Origin: Psychrobacillus soli
GTDB taxonomy: Bacteria; Bacillota; Bacilli; Bacillales_A; Planococcaceae
DNA: 64,000 nt
Direction of reading: 5' to 3'
NCBI RefSeq assembly: GCF_006861775.1
Contig: NZ_VDGG01000004.1
Coordinates: 1 to 64,000, forward strand
Shown in pieces: positions 46,890 through 57,777 of the stretch. The first letter of the stretch is position 1, and every line of letters begins with the position of its first letter. The position numbers were made by a program, and so were the translations under genes. The notes beneath the pieces are model-generated. The model was not told where the DNA came from. It ran no database searches and saw only the letters and a list, made by a program, of their open reading frames with translations.

Positions 46890-47246
46890 ATGAAACACAT
46901 TTTAATTGTAGACGATCAACTAGGAATACGAATGCTCTTGAAAGAAGTTTTTTCACAAGTAAAATACGAAGTGAGTTTAGCGGCAAACGGTTTTGAAGCT
47001 TTGGAAATTGCGAATGCCGGGAAAATTGACGGAGTCTTATTAGATATGAAGATTCCGGGAATGGATGGTATTCAGATTTTAAAAAAGCTAAAAGAAAAGT
47101 GGCCTGATTTACCCGTAATGATGATGACTGCATACGGGGAGTTAAATGTAATCCAAGAAGCAATGGATTTAGGTGCCGCTCTTTATTTTACAAAGCCATT
47201 CGATATATTTGAAGTACGGGATGCCGTAATGAATTTATTGAAATAA
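46890..47246 (+). CDS. spo0F: Sporulation phosphorelay response regulator Spo0F
   Basis: 118-residue single receiver domain without output domain. The acidic pocket (VDDQ near residue 8), phosphoacceptor Asp in LLDMKIPGMDG (about 52), Thr in MMMTAYGE and Lys in FTKPFD are all present. It relays phosphate from sporulation kinases to Spo0B. The ATG at 46890 is used; an ATG three codons upstream is also possible. Confidence 0.94.
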   Translation: MKHILIVDDQLGIRMLLKEVFSQVKYEVSLAANGFEALEIANAGKIDGVLLDMKIPGMDGIQILKKLKEKWPDLPVMMMTAYGELNVIQEAMDLGAALYFTKPFDIFEVRDAVMNLLK

Positions 47247-47261
47247 AAAGCTCTACTAGCA

Positions 47262-47287
47262 GGCAGTGGAAAACATCGCCTTTTTTT
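47262..47287 (+). terminator. Terminator after spo0F
   Basis: GGCAGTG pairs imperfectly with CATCGCC (loop GAAAA), followed by seven T. Confidence 0.6.
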
Positions 47288-47354
47288 GATATGATGAAAA
47301 AGATATAGGGATTAAAACAAAGTATGAAAAAGCGAATAGAGGAGGCCCATTTAA

Positions 47355-48212
47355 ATGGCTTTAGTATCGATGAAAGAAATGCTTGAAAAAGGGAAAAAAG
47401 AAGGCTATGCTGTAGGACAATTCAATATTAACAATTTAGAATTTACACAAGCTATTTTACAAGCTGCTGAAGAAGAAAAGTCTCCAGTTATTTTAGGCGT
47501 TTCTGAAGGTGCAGCAAAATATATGGGCGGGTTTACTACAGTAGTACACATGGTAAAAGGATTGATGGAAGACTACAAAACAACCGTACCAGTAGCTATT
47601 CACTTAGACCATGGTTCTAGTTTTGAAAAATGTAAAGCGGCCATTGACGCAGGATTTACATCCGTTATGATAGATGCATCCCATCACCCGTTTGAAGAGA
47701 ATGTAGAAATTACATCTAAAGTGGTGGATTATGCACATGCACATAACGTTTCTGTCGAAGCAGAGCTTGGCACAGTTGGTGGTCAAGAAGATGATGTAGT
47801 GGCAGATGGGGTTATTTATGCGGATCCAGCAGAATGTGCAGAACTTGTAAAACGTACGGCAATTGACTGTTTAGCACCAGCATTAGGTTCCGTTCACGGA
47901 CCATACAAAGGGGAACCAAATTTAGGGTTCGAAGAAATGGAAGAAATCTCGAAACTTGCGGACCTTCCATTAGTATTACACGGTGGAACTGGTATTCCTA
48001 CGCATGATATTACACGCGCTATTTCTCTTGGAACAGCGAAGATTAATGTAAATACGGAAAACCAAATTGCTGCTACAAAAGCAATACGTGCGTATTTGGC
48101 AGAAAATGAAAACCAATACGACCCACGTAAATACTTGACTCCAGGACGCGACGCGATTAAAACAACCGTAATGGGTAAAATGCGCGAATTTGGAAGCTCA
48201 AACAAAGCATAA
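47355..48212 (+). CDS. fba: Class II fructose-bisphosphate aldolase
   Basis: 285 residues, zinc-dependent type: HLDHG with zinc-ligand His, [23 protein letters not shown] and NVNTENQ. Catalyses fructose-1,6-bisphosphate cleavage in glycolysis. GAGGAGG precedes the ATG. Same position after spo0F as B. subtilis fbaA. Confidence 0.96.
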   Translation: MALVSMKEMLEKGKKEGYAVGQFNINNLEFTQAILQAAEEEKSPVILGVSEGAAKYMGGFTTVVHMVKGLMEDYKTTVPVAIHLDHGSSFEKCKAAIDAGFTSVMIDASHHPFEENVEITSKVVDYAHAHNVSVEAELGTVGGQEDDVVADGVIYADPAECAELVKRTAIDCLAPALGSVHGPYKGEPNLGFEEMEEISKLADLPLVLHGGTGIPTHDITRAISLGTAKINVNTENQIAATKAIRAYLAENENQYDPRKYLTPGRDAIKTTVMGKMREFGSSNKA

Positions 48213-48298
48213 GCAAGTCAACATAAACAACTTTAATGGAGAAGCGTTCATCTAAAGGACCTTCTCCTATTTGTCCATCATGAGGAGGAAATATTAAT

Positions 48299-48946
48299 AT
48301 GAAATTTTTTATCGATACAGCAAACTTTGACGAAATAAAAGAAGCACACGCATGGGGTATTTTATCCGGTGTCACAACAAACCCATCACTTGTTGCAAAA
48401 GAAAACATTTCTTTTCATGATCGACTACGTGAAATTACAGCACTTGTGGACGGTTCGGTTAGTGCAGAAGTAATTGCACTAGATGCTGAAGGAATGATTA
48501 AAGAAGGTAGAGAACTTGCTGCCATTGCTCCGAACATTACAGTTAAGCTACCAATGACACCAGAAGGCTTAAAAGCTTGTGCAGTATTTACAAAAGAAAA
48601 TATTAAAACAAACGTAACGCTTATTTTCAGCGCGAACCAAGCATTACTTGCAGCTCGTGCAGGTGCCACATATGTATCACCATTTTTGGGGCGTTTAGAC
48701 GATATTGGGCATGATGGAATGGAGTTAATCGCAAAAATTGCGCAAATTTTTGACATCCATCAAATCGATACAGAAATTATTGCTGCTTCCATTAGACATC
48801 CACAGCATATTACAGATGCTGCGTTAAATGGTGCGCATATTTCTACAACTCCATTTAAAGTATTACAACAATTATTTAACCATCCTTTAACAGACAAAGG
48901 GATTGAAGGGTTTCTAGCGGATTGGAACAATCGTAAAAGCGAGTAA
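48299..48946 (+). CDS. tal: Transaldolase (TalC/fructose-6-phosphate aldolase-like)
   Basis: 215 residues of the short transaldolase class: [28 protein letters not shown] at the start, Schiff-base Lys in [45 protein letters not shown]. Role in the pentose phosphate pathway. AGGAGGAAA precedes the ATG. Matches ywjH of B. subtilis. Confidence 0.94.
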   Translation: MKFFIDTANFDEIKEAHAWGILSGVTTNPSLVAKENISFHDRLREITALVDGSVSAEVIALDAEGMIKEGRELAAIAPNITVKLPMTPEGLKACAVFTKENIKTNVTLIFSANQALLAARAGATYVSPFLGRLDDIGHDGMELIAKIAQIFDIHQIDTEIIAASIRHPQHITDAALNGAHISTTPFKVLQQLFNHPLTDKGIEGFLADWNNRKSE

Positions 48947-48965
48947 CAAGTCGAAGGAGAAACGT

Positions 48966-50243
48966 ATGGAAGTTTATAAAATAAATGGCGGAAAACGCCT
49001 GAAAGGCACGATCAAAGTAAATGGAGCAAAAAATAGTGCAGTTGCATTAATACCTGCTTCTTTACTTGCAAATTCACCTGTTACCATTGAAGGCTTACCA
49101 GAAATTTTAGACGTTTGGACGTTAAAAGAAATTTTAGAAGAACTGGGAGCGAACGTAACGTTTGAAAACGGTACAATGACTATCGATCCAACAAATGTGG
49201 TCGATATCCCGCTCCCAAATGGCAATATTAAAAAATTGCGTGCTTCTTATTATTTAATGGGTGTCCTACTTGGAAAATTTAAAAAAGCAGCAATCGGCTT
49301 GCCAGGTGGATGTCATCTTGGCCCTCGTCCAATTGATCAGCATATTAAAGGTTTTGAAGCTTTAGGAGCGAATGTTTCCAATGAACATGGAGCCATTTAC
49401 TTGCGTACAGAGGGATTAGTCGGCTCTAAAATCTATTTAGACGTCGTAAGTGTTGGAGCAACGATTAATATTATGCTTGCTGCTGTACTTGCAAATGGAA
49501 GAACGATCATTGAAAATGCTGCGAAAGAACCTGAAATTATAGATGTGGCAACGCTATTATCTAATATGGGCGCAAATATTAAAGGTGCCGGCACGAATGT
49601 CATCCGTATTGATGGTGTGAAAGAGTTGCATGGCACAAAGCATACAATTATTCCAGACCGTATTGAAGCGGGGACATTTATGATAATGGCAGCGGTTGCA
49701 GGAGACGGTGTAACGATCGATAATGTCATCCCATTCCATGTAGAAGCATTAACTGCTAAGCTCCGGGAAATGGGTATTAAAGTAGAAGAATACGAAGAGA
49801 AGATTTTCATTCCGAAATCGACGAACTTACAGGCAGTAGATGTGAAAACACTTGTCTATCCTGGTTTTCCGACGGATTTACAACAACCATTCTCCGTATT
49901 AATGACACAAGCTACTGGAACCTCCGTTATTACAGATAGTATCTACTCTGCCCGTTTTAAACAAATCGATGAACTTCGCCGTATGAATGCAGTTGGTCGA
50001 GTGGATGGTAGAACAGCAACCATTACAGGTCCGGTGAAGCTAGAGGCGGCAATAGTGCGCGCAAGCGATCTGCGAGCAGGAGCAGCACTCGTTATTGCTG
50101 GCTTACTCGCAGAGGGAGAAACAGAAATTCAAGATATTTTCCATATTGAACGCGGATACAGCAACATCATTGAAAAACTGCAAGGGCTCGGAGCAGACAT
50201 TCGACGAGTAAAGATAAAAGAAGTAGAAGTAAACAACGAGTAA
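48966..50243 (+). CDS. murA: UDP-N-acetylglucosamine 1-carboxyvinyltransferase (MurA2/MurZ type)
   Basis: 425 residues, first committed step of peptidoglycan synthesis. [15 protein letters not shown] near the N-terminus and the active-site loop [22 protein letters not shown] with the phosphoenolpyruvate/fosfomycin-binding Cys are intact. Located as murAB is in B. subtilis. Firmicutes usually have a second copy elsewhere. Confidence 0.95.
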   Translation: MEVYKINGGKRLKGTIKVNGAKNSAVALIPASLLANSPVTIEGLPEILDVWTLKEILEELGANVTFENGTMTIDPTNVVDIPLPNGNIKKLRASYYLMGVLLGKFKKAAIGLPGGCHLGPRPIDQHIKGFEALGANVSNEHGAIYLRTEGLVGSKIYLDVVSVGATINIMLAAVLANGRTIIENAAKEPEIIDVATLLSNMGANIKGAGTNVIRIDGVKELHGTKHTIIPDRIEAGTFMIMAAVAGDGVTIDNVIPFHVEALTAKLREMGIKVEEYEEKIFIPKSTNLQAVDVKTLVYPGFPTDLQQPFSVLMTQATGTSVITDSIYSARFKQIDELRRMNAVGRVDGRTATITGPVKLEAAIVRASDLRAGAALVIAGLLAEGETEIQDIFHIERGYSNIIEKLQGLGADIRRVKIKEVEVNNE

Positions 50244-50361
50244 ACCTACCTCCTAGCTAGAACATAGGTGCTTCCGTTTTTCTCTTAAAATATGCTACAA
50301 TGATACAGGAAGAAAGTTAAGATCGGATTTTATTTACCGTAAAACGGGAGGCATATAATAG

Positions 50362-51324
50362 ATGGAACGTAGTTTATCAATGGAACTAGTCCGAGTAACA
50401 GAAGCAGCAGCAATTGCATCAGCACGTTGGATGGGACTAGGATTAAAAAATGAAGCAGACGACGCAGCAACTACTGCAATGCGATCAGTTTTTGACACAA
50501 TTCCAATGGAAGGTGTCGTTGTAATTGGGGAAGGGGAAATGGACGAAGCACCGATGTTATATATCGGAGAAAAGCTTGGTCTTGGAACTGGAGGTCCTCA
50601 AGTAGACGTAGCAGTCGATCCTTTAGAAGGTACAAATATCGTAGCTTCTGGTGGTTGGAATGCACTAGCAGTACTTGCAATTGCCGATCGCGGAAATCTA
50701 CTTCACGCGCCAGATATGTATATGGACAAACTAGCTGTTGGTCCTGAAGCTGTTGGTCAAGTCGATATCAATGCACCAGTAATTGATAACTTAAGAGCAG
50801 TAGCACGTGCAAAAAACAAAGATATCCAAGACGTAGTTGCTACGATTTTAGGTCGTCCACGTCACCAAAAAATTATCGATGAAATTAGAGCTGCCGGTGC
50901 TCGCATTAAGTTAATCACAGATGGCGATGTAGCAGGAGCTATTAATACTGCATTTGATAACACAGGTGTAGATATTTTATTCGGCATGGGTGGAGCTCCA
51001 GAAGGAGTAATCTCCGCTGTTGGATTAAAATGTTTAGGCGGGGAAATTCAAGGGAAACTTGTACCACAAGATGAAGCAGAACTAGCTCGTTGTATTAAAA
51101 TGGGTCTCAACGTAGAAAAAATATTACGTATGGAAGATTTAGTAAAAGGCGACGATGCAATTTTTGCAGCAACAGGAGTAACAGATGGAGAACTTCTTCG
51201 TGGTGTACAATTTAAAGGGGCTTTCGGTTCTACACATTCAATCGTTATGCGTGCAAAATCAGGCACAATTCGATTTGTAGAAGGACGCCATAGTTTAAAC
51301 AAAAAACCGAATTTAGTTCTATAA
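50362..51324 (+). CDS. glpX: Fructose-1,6-bisphosphatase, class II (GlpX)
   Basis: 320 residues. [18 protein letters not shown] and [22 protein letters not shown] metal-binding motifs, and [12 protein letters not shown]. Gluconeogenic phosphatase of the lithium-sensitive fold. AAACGGGAGGC precedes the ATG. Matches ywjI/glpX position. Confidence 0.95.
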   Translation: MERSLSMELVRVTEAAAIASARWMGLGLKNEADDAATTAMRSVFDTIPMEGVVVIGEGEMDEAPMLYIGEKLGLGTGGPQVDVAVDPLEGTNIVASGGWNALAVLAIADRGNLLHAPDMYMDKLAVGPEAVGQVDINAPVIDNLRAVARAKNKDIQDVVATILGRPRHQKIIDEIRAAGARIKLITDGDVAGAINTAFDNTGVDILFGMGGAPEGVISAVGLKCLGGEIQGKLVPQDEAELARCIKMGLNVEKILRMEDLVKGDDAIFAATGVTDGELLRGVQFKGAFGSTHSIVMRAKSGTIRFVEGRHSLNKKPNLVL

Positions 51325-51342
51325 GTGAAACTTCTCTTATGT

Positions 51343-51368
51343 ATACCCGGTCTTTATGTACCGGGTAT
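51343..51368 (+). other. Perfect hairpin between glpX and rho without a T-run
   Basis: ATACCCGGT and ACCGGGTAT form a 9-bp stem with an eight-base loop. The CCTCATAA that follows is not a terminator tail. It could be a weak terminator, an RNA-stability element or part of a rho leader. Confidence 0.55.
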
Positions 51369-51446
51369 CCTCATAATAAACTTCATTCCTATTAAATCCG
51401 AAAAAAGAATTCACAACAAAATATAATAAAGAGTGGTGCGTTGCCG

Positions 51447-52730
51447 ATGACACAAACGACGATAAATGAATTAGAAAACATGACGCTTAAAGAGCTTTAT
51501 ACACTTGCGCGCAAATACAAAGTGGCGGCTTACAGCAAACTAACAAAAAAAGAACTTATTTTTGCTATATTAAAATCCCGTGCCGAACAAGAAGGATTCT
51601 TCTTTATGGAAGGTGTCTTAGAAATAATTCAGCAAGAAGGTTTTGGATTCTTACGTCCGATTAACTATTCTCCTAGTTCCGAGGATATTTATATTTCTGC
51701 TTCTCAAATTAGAAGATTTGATCTACGTAACGGAGATAAAGTAACAGGAAAAGTACGACCTCCAAAAGAAAGTGAACGTTACTACGGCCTTTTACATGTA
51801 GAGTTAGTAAATGGAGAAGATCCAGAAATCGCAAAAGAACGTGTGCATTTCCCAGGACTTACACCATTATACCCAGATCGTCATATTAAATTAGAAAGCG
51901 TTCCTGAAAAGCTATCAACTCGAATAATGGATTTAGTAGCTCCGGTTGGATACGGTCAACGTGGATTAATCGTTGCTCCTCCAAAAGCAGGTAAAACATT
52001 ACTAATAAAAGAAATTGCAAATGCGATTACGACTAATCACCCGAATGCGGAGTTAATTGTTTTATTAATAGATGAACGTCCTGAGGAAGTAACAGACATC
52101 GAGCGTTCCGTAAAAGCGGATGTAGTAAGTTCCACATTTGATGAGGTACCAGAAAATCACGTGAAAGTAGCTGAGTTAGTACTAGAAAGAGCAATGCGCC
52201 TAGTAGAACATAAGCGTGATGTTATCATCTTAATGGATTCTATTACACGACTTGCTCGTGCATATAATCTAGTAATTCCTCCAAGTGGTCGAACATTATC
52301 TGGTGGTATTGACCCAGCTGCATTCCACCGTCCAAAACGATTTTTCGGAGCAGCACGTAATATTGAAGAAGGTGGTAGCTTAACGATTCTTGCTACTGCT
52401 TTAGTAGACACAGGTTCACGTATGGATGAAGTAATCTATGAGGAATTTAAAGGAACAGGTAACTTAGAACTTCACTTAGATAGAAGCCTCGCAGAACGCC
52501 GAATTTTCCCTGCCATCGATATTCGCAGATCAGGAACAAGAAAAGAAGAGCTACTTATTCCAAAAGATCAGCTGGATAAACTATGGGCAATCCGCAAAAC
52601 GTTTTCCGACTCATCCGATTTTGCAGAACGTTTCTTGAAAAAACTGCGCCAATCAAAAACGAACGAAGCATTTTTTGAACAACTCGCAGAAGAAATGAAA
52701 GCACATCGTAGTGGCAAAGTAACGCTTTAA
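51447..52730 (+). CDS. rho: Transcription termination factor Rho
   Basis: 427 residues: N-terminal helix bundle ([18 protein letters not shown]), cold-shock-like RNA-binding domain (GFGFLRP), ATPase core with Walker A APPKAGKT, Walker B VIILMDS, Q-loop and R-loop regions. The ATG at 51447 is used; a TTG two codons upstream is possible. Hexameric RNA helicase. Confidence 0.95.
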   Translation: MTQTTINELENMTLKELYTLARKYKVAAYSKLTKKELIFAILKSRAEQEGFFFMEGVLEIIQQEGFGFLRPINYSPSSEDIYISASQIRRFDLRNGDKVTGKVRPPKESERYYGLLHVELVNGEDPEIAKERVHFPGLTPLYPDRHIKLESVPEKLSTRIMDLVAPVGYGQRGLIVAPPKAGKTLLIKEIANAITTNHPNAELIVLLIDERPEEVTDIERSVKADVVSSTFDEVPENHVKVAELVLERAMRLVEHKRDVIILMDSITRLARAYNLVIPPSGRTLSGGIDPAAFHRPKRFFGAARNIEEGGSLTILATALVDTGSRMDEVIYEEFKGTGNLELHLDRSLAERRIFPAIDIRRSGTRKEELLIPKDQLDKLWAIRKTFSDSSDFAERFLKKLRQSKTNEAFFEQLAEEMKAHRSGKVTL

Positions 52731-52740
52731 AATAAAATAG

Positions 52741-52769
52741 TTGCAAGCGAATGAGAAAGATGATACTAT
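52741..52769 (+). promoter_or_regulatory. Candidate promoter of rpmE
   Basis: TTGCAA at 52741 and TACTAT at 52764 with a 17-bp spacer, predicting a leader of about 115 nt. Confidence 0.6.
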
Positions 52770-52799
52770 ATTTAACGTAACATCATACATTTCTGCTAC

Positions 52800-52885
52800 A
52801 TATGCGATTGACATCAATCGGATCGTGTAAGGTATCAGTTTTCATAACCAACTCTGTTCCAGATGGTTCAGGGCGAGAGGAGAGA
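52800..52885 (+). promoter_or_regulatory. rpmE: Structured leader of rpmE, candidate L31 autoregulatory element
   Basis: CGATTGA and TCAATCG form a tight stem near 52806-52821. AACTCTGTTCCAGATGGTT could form a second stem just before GGCGAGAGGAGAG. Leaders that bind L31 have been described in Firmicutes. The match here is by position and structure only. Confidence 0.4.
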
Positions 52886-52890
52886 TAGAG

Positions 52891-53106
52891 ATGAAAGCAG
52901 GAATTCATCCCGATTACAAAGAAGCAACAGTAACATGTTCATGTGGTAACGCATTTACAACAGGTTCTGTAAAATCAGACATTAAAGTCGAGTTCTGTAA
53001 CGAATGTCACCCATTCTATACTGGACGTCAAAAATTCGCAGCAGCGGATGGCCGTGTTGATCGCTTCAACAAAAAATACGGTATTAAAGAAGAAGTTAAA
53101 AACTAA
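52891..53106 (+). CDS. rpmE: Ribosomal protein L31, zinc-binding form
   Basis: 71 residues with CSC and CNEC pairs (Cys 16, 18, 37, 40), so the zinc-containing paralogue, which can act as a zinc reserve when replaced by a zinc-free L31. GAGAGGAGAGATAGAG precedes the [22 protein letters not shown] is the family start. Confidence 0.95.
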   Translation: MKAGIHPDYKEATVTCSCGNAFTTGSVKSDIKVEFCNECHPFYTGRQKFAAADGRVDRFNKKYGIKEEVKN

Positions 53107-53113
53107 GCACCAA

Positions 53114-53150
53114 ATACCTGCAAAACACAATGTGTTTTGCAGGTATTTTT
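53114..53150 (+). terminator. Rho-independent terminator of rpmE
   Basis: A 16-bp perfect stem (ATACCTGCAAAACACA with its complement) followed by T residues. The next 250 bp to tdk is AT-rich and holds no recognised feature. Confidence 0.93.
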
Positions 53151-53408
53151 GTTTGTGTGATACATATCCTCGTATTAGTATTTTCTAGAAAAATGCTGAA
53201 GTGAAAAATGAAAATATTTATTTAAATTTAGATGTACAGTAGCGTATGTTATAAATAGATAGAGAAAAAATCATAAACCATCGATAGTAAAATTAAAGTG
53301 TTCGGAAACAGTTTTTCCTTAAGCACATTTTCATAATAAATAAAAGACAAGATTTTTAATTTGTTTTTCGGTATGATGAGTAAAGACTGTTTGAAAGGAA
53401 GTATTTAA

Positions 53409-54005
53409 ATGTTTATTACATCCCAAATGGGCTGGATAGAAGTAATATGTGGAAGCATGTTCTCTGGTAAATCAGAAGAGCTAATTCGTCGTATTAGACG
53501 TGTACAATTTGCTAAACAGAAAATTGCCGTGTTTAAGCCGATGATTGATAATAGGTATAGTGAAGAGGCAGTAGTGAGCCACGATGGAACGTCAACAATT
53601 GCGATTCCGATTCAACAATCGGAGGAAATATGGGAACATATTTCAGATGAAATCGACGTAATAGCAGTAGATGAAACGCAATTTTTCGATGAAGGAATAG
53701 TGGATGTTGTCACAAAACTTGCAGATCATGGCTATCGTGTAATTGTAGCAGGTCTTGACCAAGACTTTCGTGGCAAGCCATTCGGACCTATGCCTGCTAT
53801 TTTATGTATGGCGGAGGAAGTAACGAAACTCCACGCAGTTTGCGCTGTTTGTGGATCAGAGGCAAGCAGAACTCAAAGGCTCATTAATGGACAACCTGCT
53901 GGTGCAGATGATCCGATCATTCTAGTTGGAGCATCTGAAGCGTACGAGCCTAGATGCCGCCACCACCATGAAGTACCTGTAGGAACAACAACTTTACAGC
54001 AATAA
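53409..54005 (+). CDS. tdk: Thymidine kinase
   Basis: 198 residues, type II thymidine kinase. P-loop [11 protein letters not shown], Walker-B-like [21 protein letters not shown] lid, and four Cys/His zinc ligands (CAVCG and CRHHH). GAAAGGAAG precedes the ATG. Confidence 0.95.
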   Translation: MFITSQMGWIEVICGSMFSGKSEELIRRIRRVQFAKQKIAVFKPMIDNRYSEEAVVSHDGTSTIAIPIQQSEEIWEHISDEIDVIAVDETQFFDEGIVDVVTKLADHGYRVIVAGLDQDFRGKPFGPMPAILCMAEEVTKLHAVCAVCGSEASRTQRLINGQPAGADDPIILVGASEAYEPRCRHHHEVPVGTTTLQQ

Positions 54006-54011
54006 CATTCC

Positions 54012-54040
54012 AAAAGAGTAGCTAAAGCTGCTCTTTTTTT
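54012..54040 (+). terminator. Rho-independent terminator of tdk
   Basis: AAAAGAGTAGC pairs with GCTGCTCTTTT (loop TAAA), followed by T residues. Confidence 0.88.
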
Positions 54041-54087
54041 ATTACAGTTTTGTTACTGGTGCCTGGCACCAGTAACAAAACTGTAAT
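54041..54087. repeat. Perfect 47-bp palindrome
   Basis: Two 23-bp arms, beginning ATTACAGTTTTGTTACTGG and meeting at GGTGCC-T-GGCACC (centre T at 54064), are exactly complementary. It lies directly after the tdk terminator with no T-run of its own. GGTGCC-T-GGCACC palindromes occur as dispersed elements in some bacilli as far as I recall. Confidence 0.9.
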
Positions 54088-54172
54088 AAATCGATGATAG
54101 AAAAAGTAGCGGGAACGATGTTTTTTCTTTATAATAGGAATGATATAGACTTAAACGAACGAGGTGAGGTCG

Positions 54173-55252
54173 ATGTTTGATCGATTACAATCGGTAGAAG
54201 ATCGCTATGATAAATTAAATGAATTGCTCAGCGACCCGGATGTCGTAAATGATACGAGCAAGTTAAGACAATATTCAAAAGAACAATCCGACTTGCAAGA
54301 TACAGTCGATGTATATCGCGAATATAAAGAAGTAAAAAGTCAGCTTAAAGACGCCAAGCTTATGCTAGAGGAAAAGCTAGATGCGGATATGCGCGACATG
54401 GTAAAAGAAGAAGTAAATGATTTGGAATCACAAATCGAGGAATTAGAAGAGCGACTTCGTGTTTTGTTGATCCCGAAAGATCCAAACGATGATAAAAACG
54501 TAATTATGGAAATTCGTGGAGCAGCGGGTGGAGACGAAGCTGCATTATTTGCAGGAAATCTATTCCGTATGTATAGTCGCTATGCAGAATCGCAAAACTG
54601 GAAAATTGATGTAATGGATTCATCTCCAACTGGACTTGGTGGTTTCAAGGAAATCATTTTCATGATTAATGGCAATAAGGCCTACTCGAAGATGAAATAT
54701 GAAAATGGTGCGCATCGCGTTCAACGTGTCCCAGAAACAGAGTCTGGTGGTCGTATTCACACATCAACGGCAACAGTCGCGGTACTTCCAGAAGTAGAAG
54801 AAGTTGACGTAGATATTCATGAAAAAGACATCCGTGTGGATACATTTGCATCATCTGGTGCCGGTGGACAGTCCGTTAATACAACGATGTCTGCTGTTCG
54901 TATGACCCATTTACCAACTGGAATTACCGTATCGATGCAAGATGAAAAATCACAAATCAAAAACAGAGAAAAAGCGATGAAAATACTTCGTGCACGTGTT
55001 GCGGATAAATTTTTGCAAGAAGCACAAGCAGAATATGATGCTGTTCGAAAATCAGCAGTAGGTACAGGAGATAGATCCGAACGAATTCGCACATACAATT
55101 ACCCGCAAAATCGTGTGACGGATCATCGTATTGGATTGACGATTCAAAAACTGGACCAAATTTTAGAAGGTAAAATGGATGAGATTGTGAATGCGTTAAT
55201 CGTAGAAGATCAAGCAGAAAAACTAGAAAGAATGAATGATACGAATGTGTAA
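54173..55252 (+). CDS. prfA: Peptide chain release factor 1
   Basis: 359 residues. Catalytic GGQ in [12 protein letters not shown], and the PET tripeptide in RVPETESGG for UAG/UAA recognition. GAGGTGAGG precedes the ATG; a GTG three codons upstream lies within the ribosome binding site. The Gln of GGQ would be methylated by PrmC, encoded next. Confidence 0.95.
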   Translation: MFDRLQSVEDRYDKLNELLSDPDVVNDTSKLRQYSKEQSDLQDTVDVYREYKEVKSQLKDAKLMLEEKLDADMRDMVKEEVNDLESQIEELEERLRVLLIPKDPNDDKNVIMEIRGAAGGDEAALFAGNLFRMYSRYAESQNWKIDVMDSSPTGLGGFKEIIFMINGNKAYSKMKYENGAHRVQRVPETESGGRIHTSTATVAVLPEVEEVDVDIHEKDIRVDTFASSGAGGQSVNTTMSAVRMTHLPTGITVSMQDEKSQIKNREKAMKILRARVADKFLQEAQAEYDAVRKSAVGTGDRSERIRTYNYPQNRVTDHRIGLTIQKLDQILEGKMDEIVNALIVEDQAEKLERMNDTNV

Positions 55253-56102
55253 AACAAATTATGAGGCCCTTACCCGGGCTTCTTCTTTTTTAGAAGCGAA
55301 TAATCGGGAAACAGGAGTCGCTCGTTTCTTATTGCAACATGTCCTTGGAAAAAGTTACTCACAGTTAATGCAAGACTTATATGAAGACATGCCCTCAGAA
55401 GACTTTCAAATATTTTGGTCATACGTGGAAGAAAGTGCAACTGGTCGCCCATTTCAATATATTATCGGGCAAGAAACGTTTTATGACCGAAACTTTTTAG
55501 TAAACGAACATGTATTAATACCCCGACCTGAAACGGAAGAGTTAATAGAAGAAGTAAAAAAACGAACGAAAACACTATTTGGCGCACAAGCTGCTCCGAA
55601 AGTTGCAGATATTGGAACTGGTAGTGGTGCGATTGCTATCACGATCAAAAAAGAAATACCAACTACAAACGTTACTGCAACGGATATTTCAGCGCAAGCT
55701 TTGGAAGTAGCGAAGCAAAATGCGCAATTGCTAGAAGCGGAAATAGTGTTCAAACAAGGGGATTTACTTGCCCCAATTGCAGATGAAAAATGGGATATCG
55801 TCTTATCGAACCCACCTTATATAGGAAACGAAGAAGCGCAAGTCATGTCCGATACAGTGCTAGATTATGAACCGCATCTTGCTTTATTTGCCGAAGAAAA
55901 TGGCTTGCAATTGTACCGGAAAATGGCGGAGCAGCTCCCACAAATAATGAATTCTCCTAGTTTCATAGGTTTTGAGATAGGATATGCACAAGGACCTGCT
56001 GTACAAAAAATGCTTCAAACTGCATTTCCGCAAGCGCAAGTGGAAATTGTAAAAGATATAAATCAAAAAAATAGATTTGTTTTTTGCACAATCGATGAAT
56101 AA
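55245..56102 (+). CDS. prmC: Release factor glutamine methyltransferase
   Basis: 285 residues: helical N-terminal domain, then SAM-binding [12 protein letters not shown] and catalytic SNPPY. It methylates the GGQ glutamine of release factors. ATG at 55245 overlaps prfA by 8 bp; an ATG at 55236 is equally possible as no strong ribosome binding site decides. Confidence 0.92.
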   Translation: MCKTNYEALTRASSFLEANNRETGVARFLLQHVLGKSYSQLMQDLYEDMPSEDFQIFWSYVEESATGRPFQYIIGQETFYDRNFLVNEHVLIPRPETEELIEEVKKRTKTLFGAQAAPKVADIGTGSGAIAITIKKEIPTTNVTATDISAQALEVAKQNAQLLEAEIVFKQGDLLAPIADEKWDIVLSNPPYIGNEEAQVMSDTVLDYEPHLALFAEENGLQLYRKMAEQLPQIMNSPSFIGFEIGYAQGPAVQKMLQTAFPQAQVEIVKDINQKNRFVFCTIDE

Positions 56103-56146
56103 GTTATGAATCTATTGGTAACAATGTTCCTAAGGGGGAATGTTAC

Positions 56147-56680
56147 ATGTTACCAGATTACGAGATAAAAAAAGCACCAAGAGTTGGCCAACAAATAGAT
56201 GCAGTTATTTTCTTTGTTTGGATGTTACTAATCATTCAATTTTGTTTGTTTTTTCTTTTTCAACCGGGAGAAGAAGCGGAAGGTATGCGCTTGCGATTAA
56301 TTGCCAATAGTAATACTGTCCAAGATCAACAAATGAAAGAAGAAGTAAAAAAAGCAATTGAACCTATTTTAATGAATTATACTCAAAATCAGCAACAAAC
56401 ATATAGTGAATTAGAACAAGCTGTGGATAAGTTATCAGAAAAATTAAACGAAGAGATTCATATATCCACAGGTAAAGCTCTATTTCCACCTAAAGTATGG
56501 AATGAAGGGATTACCTCCCAAACAAATGTCGAATCGATCGTCATATCAATTGGACATGCACGTGGAGATAATTGGTGGTGCTCCTTATTTCCAAAGGTTT
56601 GTTATAAAGAAGAAGTAGAAAAAGAAGAAAAACCGAAATTTTGGGTGTGGGAATGGTTAAAAAAGAAGTTTTCCACATAA
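56147..56680 (+). CDS. spoIIR: Stage II sporulation protein R
   Basis: 177 residues. One N-terminal membrane segment (about 20-38, FFVWMLLIIQFCLFFLF) acts as signal or anchor. The extracellular part has RLRLIANSNTVQDQQMKEEV and GDNWWCSLFPKVC, conserved in SpoIIR. Made in the forespore, it triggers SpoIIGA processing of pro-sigma-E. AAGGGGGAA precedes the ATG. Confidence 0.92.
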   Translation: MLPDYEIKKAPRVGQQIDAVIFFVWMLLIIQFCLFFLFQPGEEAEGMRLRLIANSNTVQDQQMKEEVKKAIEPILMNYTQNQQQTYSELEQAVDKLSEKLNEEIHISTGKALFPPKVWNEGITSQTNVESIVISIGHARGDNWWCSLFPKVCYKEEVEKEEKPKFWVWEWLKKKFST

Positions 56681-56748
56681 CTATCCACAAAATTCAGAAA
56701 GTTACCAACAAATTGTGGACAAAGTAGAGAGAAAGGAGAAAATACGAC

Positions 56749-57777
56749 ATGAAAACTGAAATTGCGAGTGTGGATAACTTATTAGCGAAAGAGTTTAGTT
56801 ATACACAAGCTGTGGATTTGTTAAATGAAGGAGAAACAGTTGCTTTTCCGACTGAAACTGTTTATGGGTTAGGTGCGATTGCAACAAGTGAATCTGCCGT
56901 TTCCAAAATTTTCGAAGCAAAAGGTAGACCACAAGATAATCCACTCATTGTGCATATAGGATCAAAAGAAGAGTTATCCACATTTACACAAAATGTTCCG
57001 AATTTAGCTAAAACATGTATGGATACATTTTGGCCAGGAGCACTTACGCTCGTATTACCAATTAAAAACGATTCACTTGCTAAAAATGTGACAGCTGGAT
57101 TAAATACAGTCGGCGTTCGTATGCCGGATCATCCTGTCGCACTAGAATTACTTAGACGTTTAAAACAACCGGTCGCTGCTCCAAGTGCAAATAGAAGTGG
57201 AAAACCAAGTCCTACAAAAGCAGCACATGTGTATCATGACTTAAACGGAAAAATCCCACTTATCCTAGATGGTGGAGCTACTGGAATTGGATTAGAGTCA
57301 ACCGTTTTAGATTTTACGACAGAAGTACCAACGATATTACGTCCGGGTGGAGTAACGAAAGAAATGCTTGAAAAAGTAATAGGGCAGGTCAACGAGTCTA
57401 AACTTACAGATGAAGCAGAAGCACCCCGTGCACCAGGTATGAAATATGCGCATTATGCCCCTGATGCTCCTGTCTATTTAATCGAAGCATCTACCGGGAA
57501 AGTCGGGCAGGCAATTGAACAAATACATAATGATCAGAAAAAAGTAGCACTGATTGCAACAGAAAATTATCGTTTAGCGAAGGCGGACTACTATTTTTCA
57601 TTAGGACAAGAACATCAACTAGAACATGCTGCTCACTTACTTTACGAAGCGCTTAGAAGCTGTGATGAAACAGATGCAAACATTATTTTAGTCCCAATCT
57701 TTTCGAAACAAGGTGTTGGTACAGCCATCATGAACAGACTCGAAAAAGCATCTAATGGGAAATGGTTTGAAAGTTAA
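56749..57777 (+). CDS. ywlC: L-threonylcarbamoyladenylate synthase (YwlC/TsaC, Sua5 type)
   Basis: 342 residues: YrdC domain with AFPTETVYGLG and the KGRPQDNPL motif, PSANRSGKPSPT, then the C-terminal Sua5 domain (from about residue 225, PGMKYAHYAPDAPVY). It makes threonylcarbamoyl-AMP for the t6A tRNA modification. AGAAAGGAG precedes the ATG. Confidence 0.94.
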   Translation: MKTEIASVDNLLAKEFSYTQAVDLLNEGETVAFPTETVYGLGAIATSESAVSKIFEAKGRPQDNPLIVHIGSKEELSTFTQNVPNLAKTCMDTFWPGALTLVLPIKNDSLAKNVTAGLNTVGVRMPDHPVALELLRRLKQPVAAPSANRSGKPSPTKAAHVYHDLNGKIPLILDGGATGIGLESTVLDFTTEVPTILRPGGVTKEMLEKVIGQVNESKLTDEAEAPRAPGMKYAHYAPDAPVYLIEASTGKVGQAIEQIHNDQKKVALIATENYRLAKADYYFSLGQEHQLEHAAHLLYEALRSCDETDANIILVPIFSKQGVGTAIMNRLEKASNGKWFES

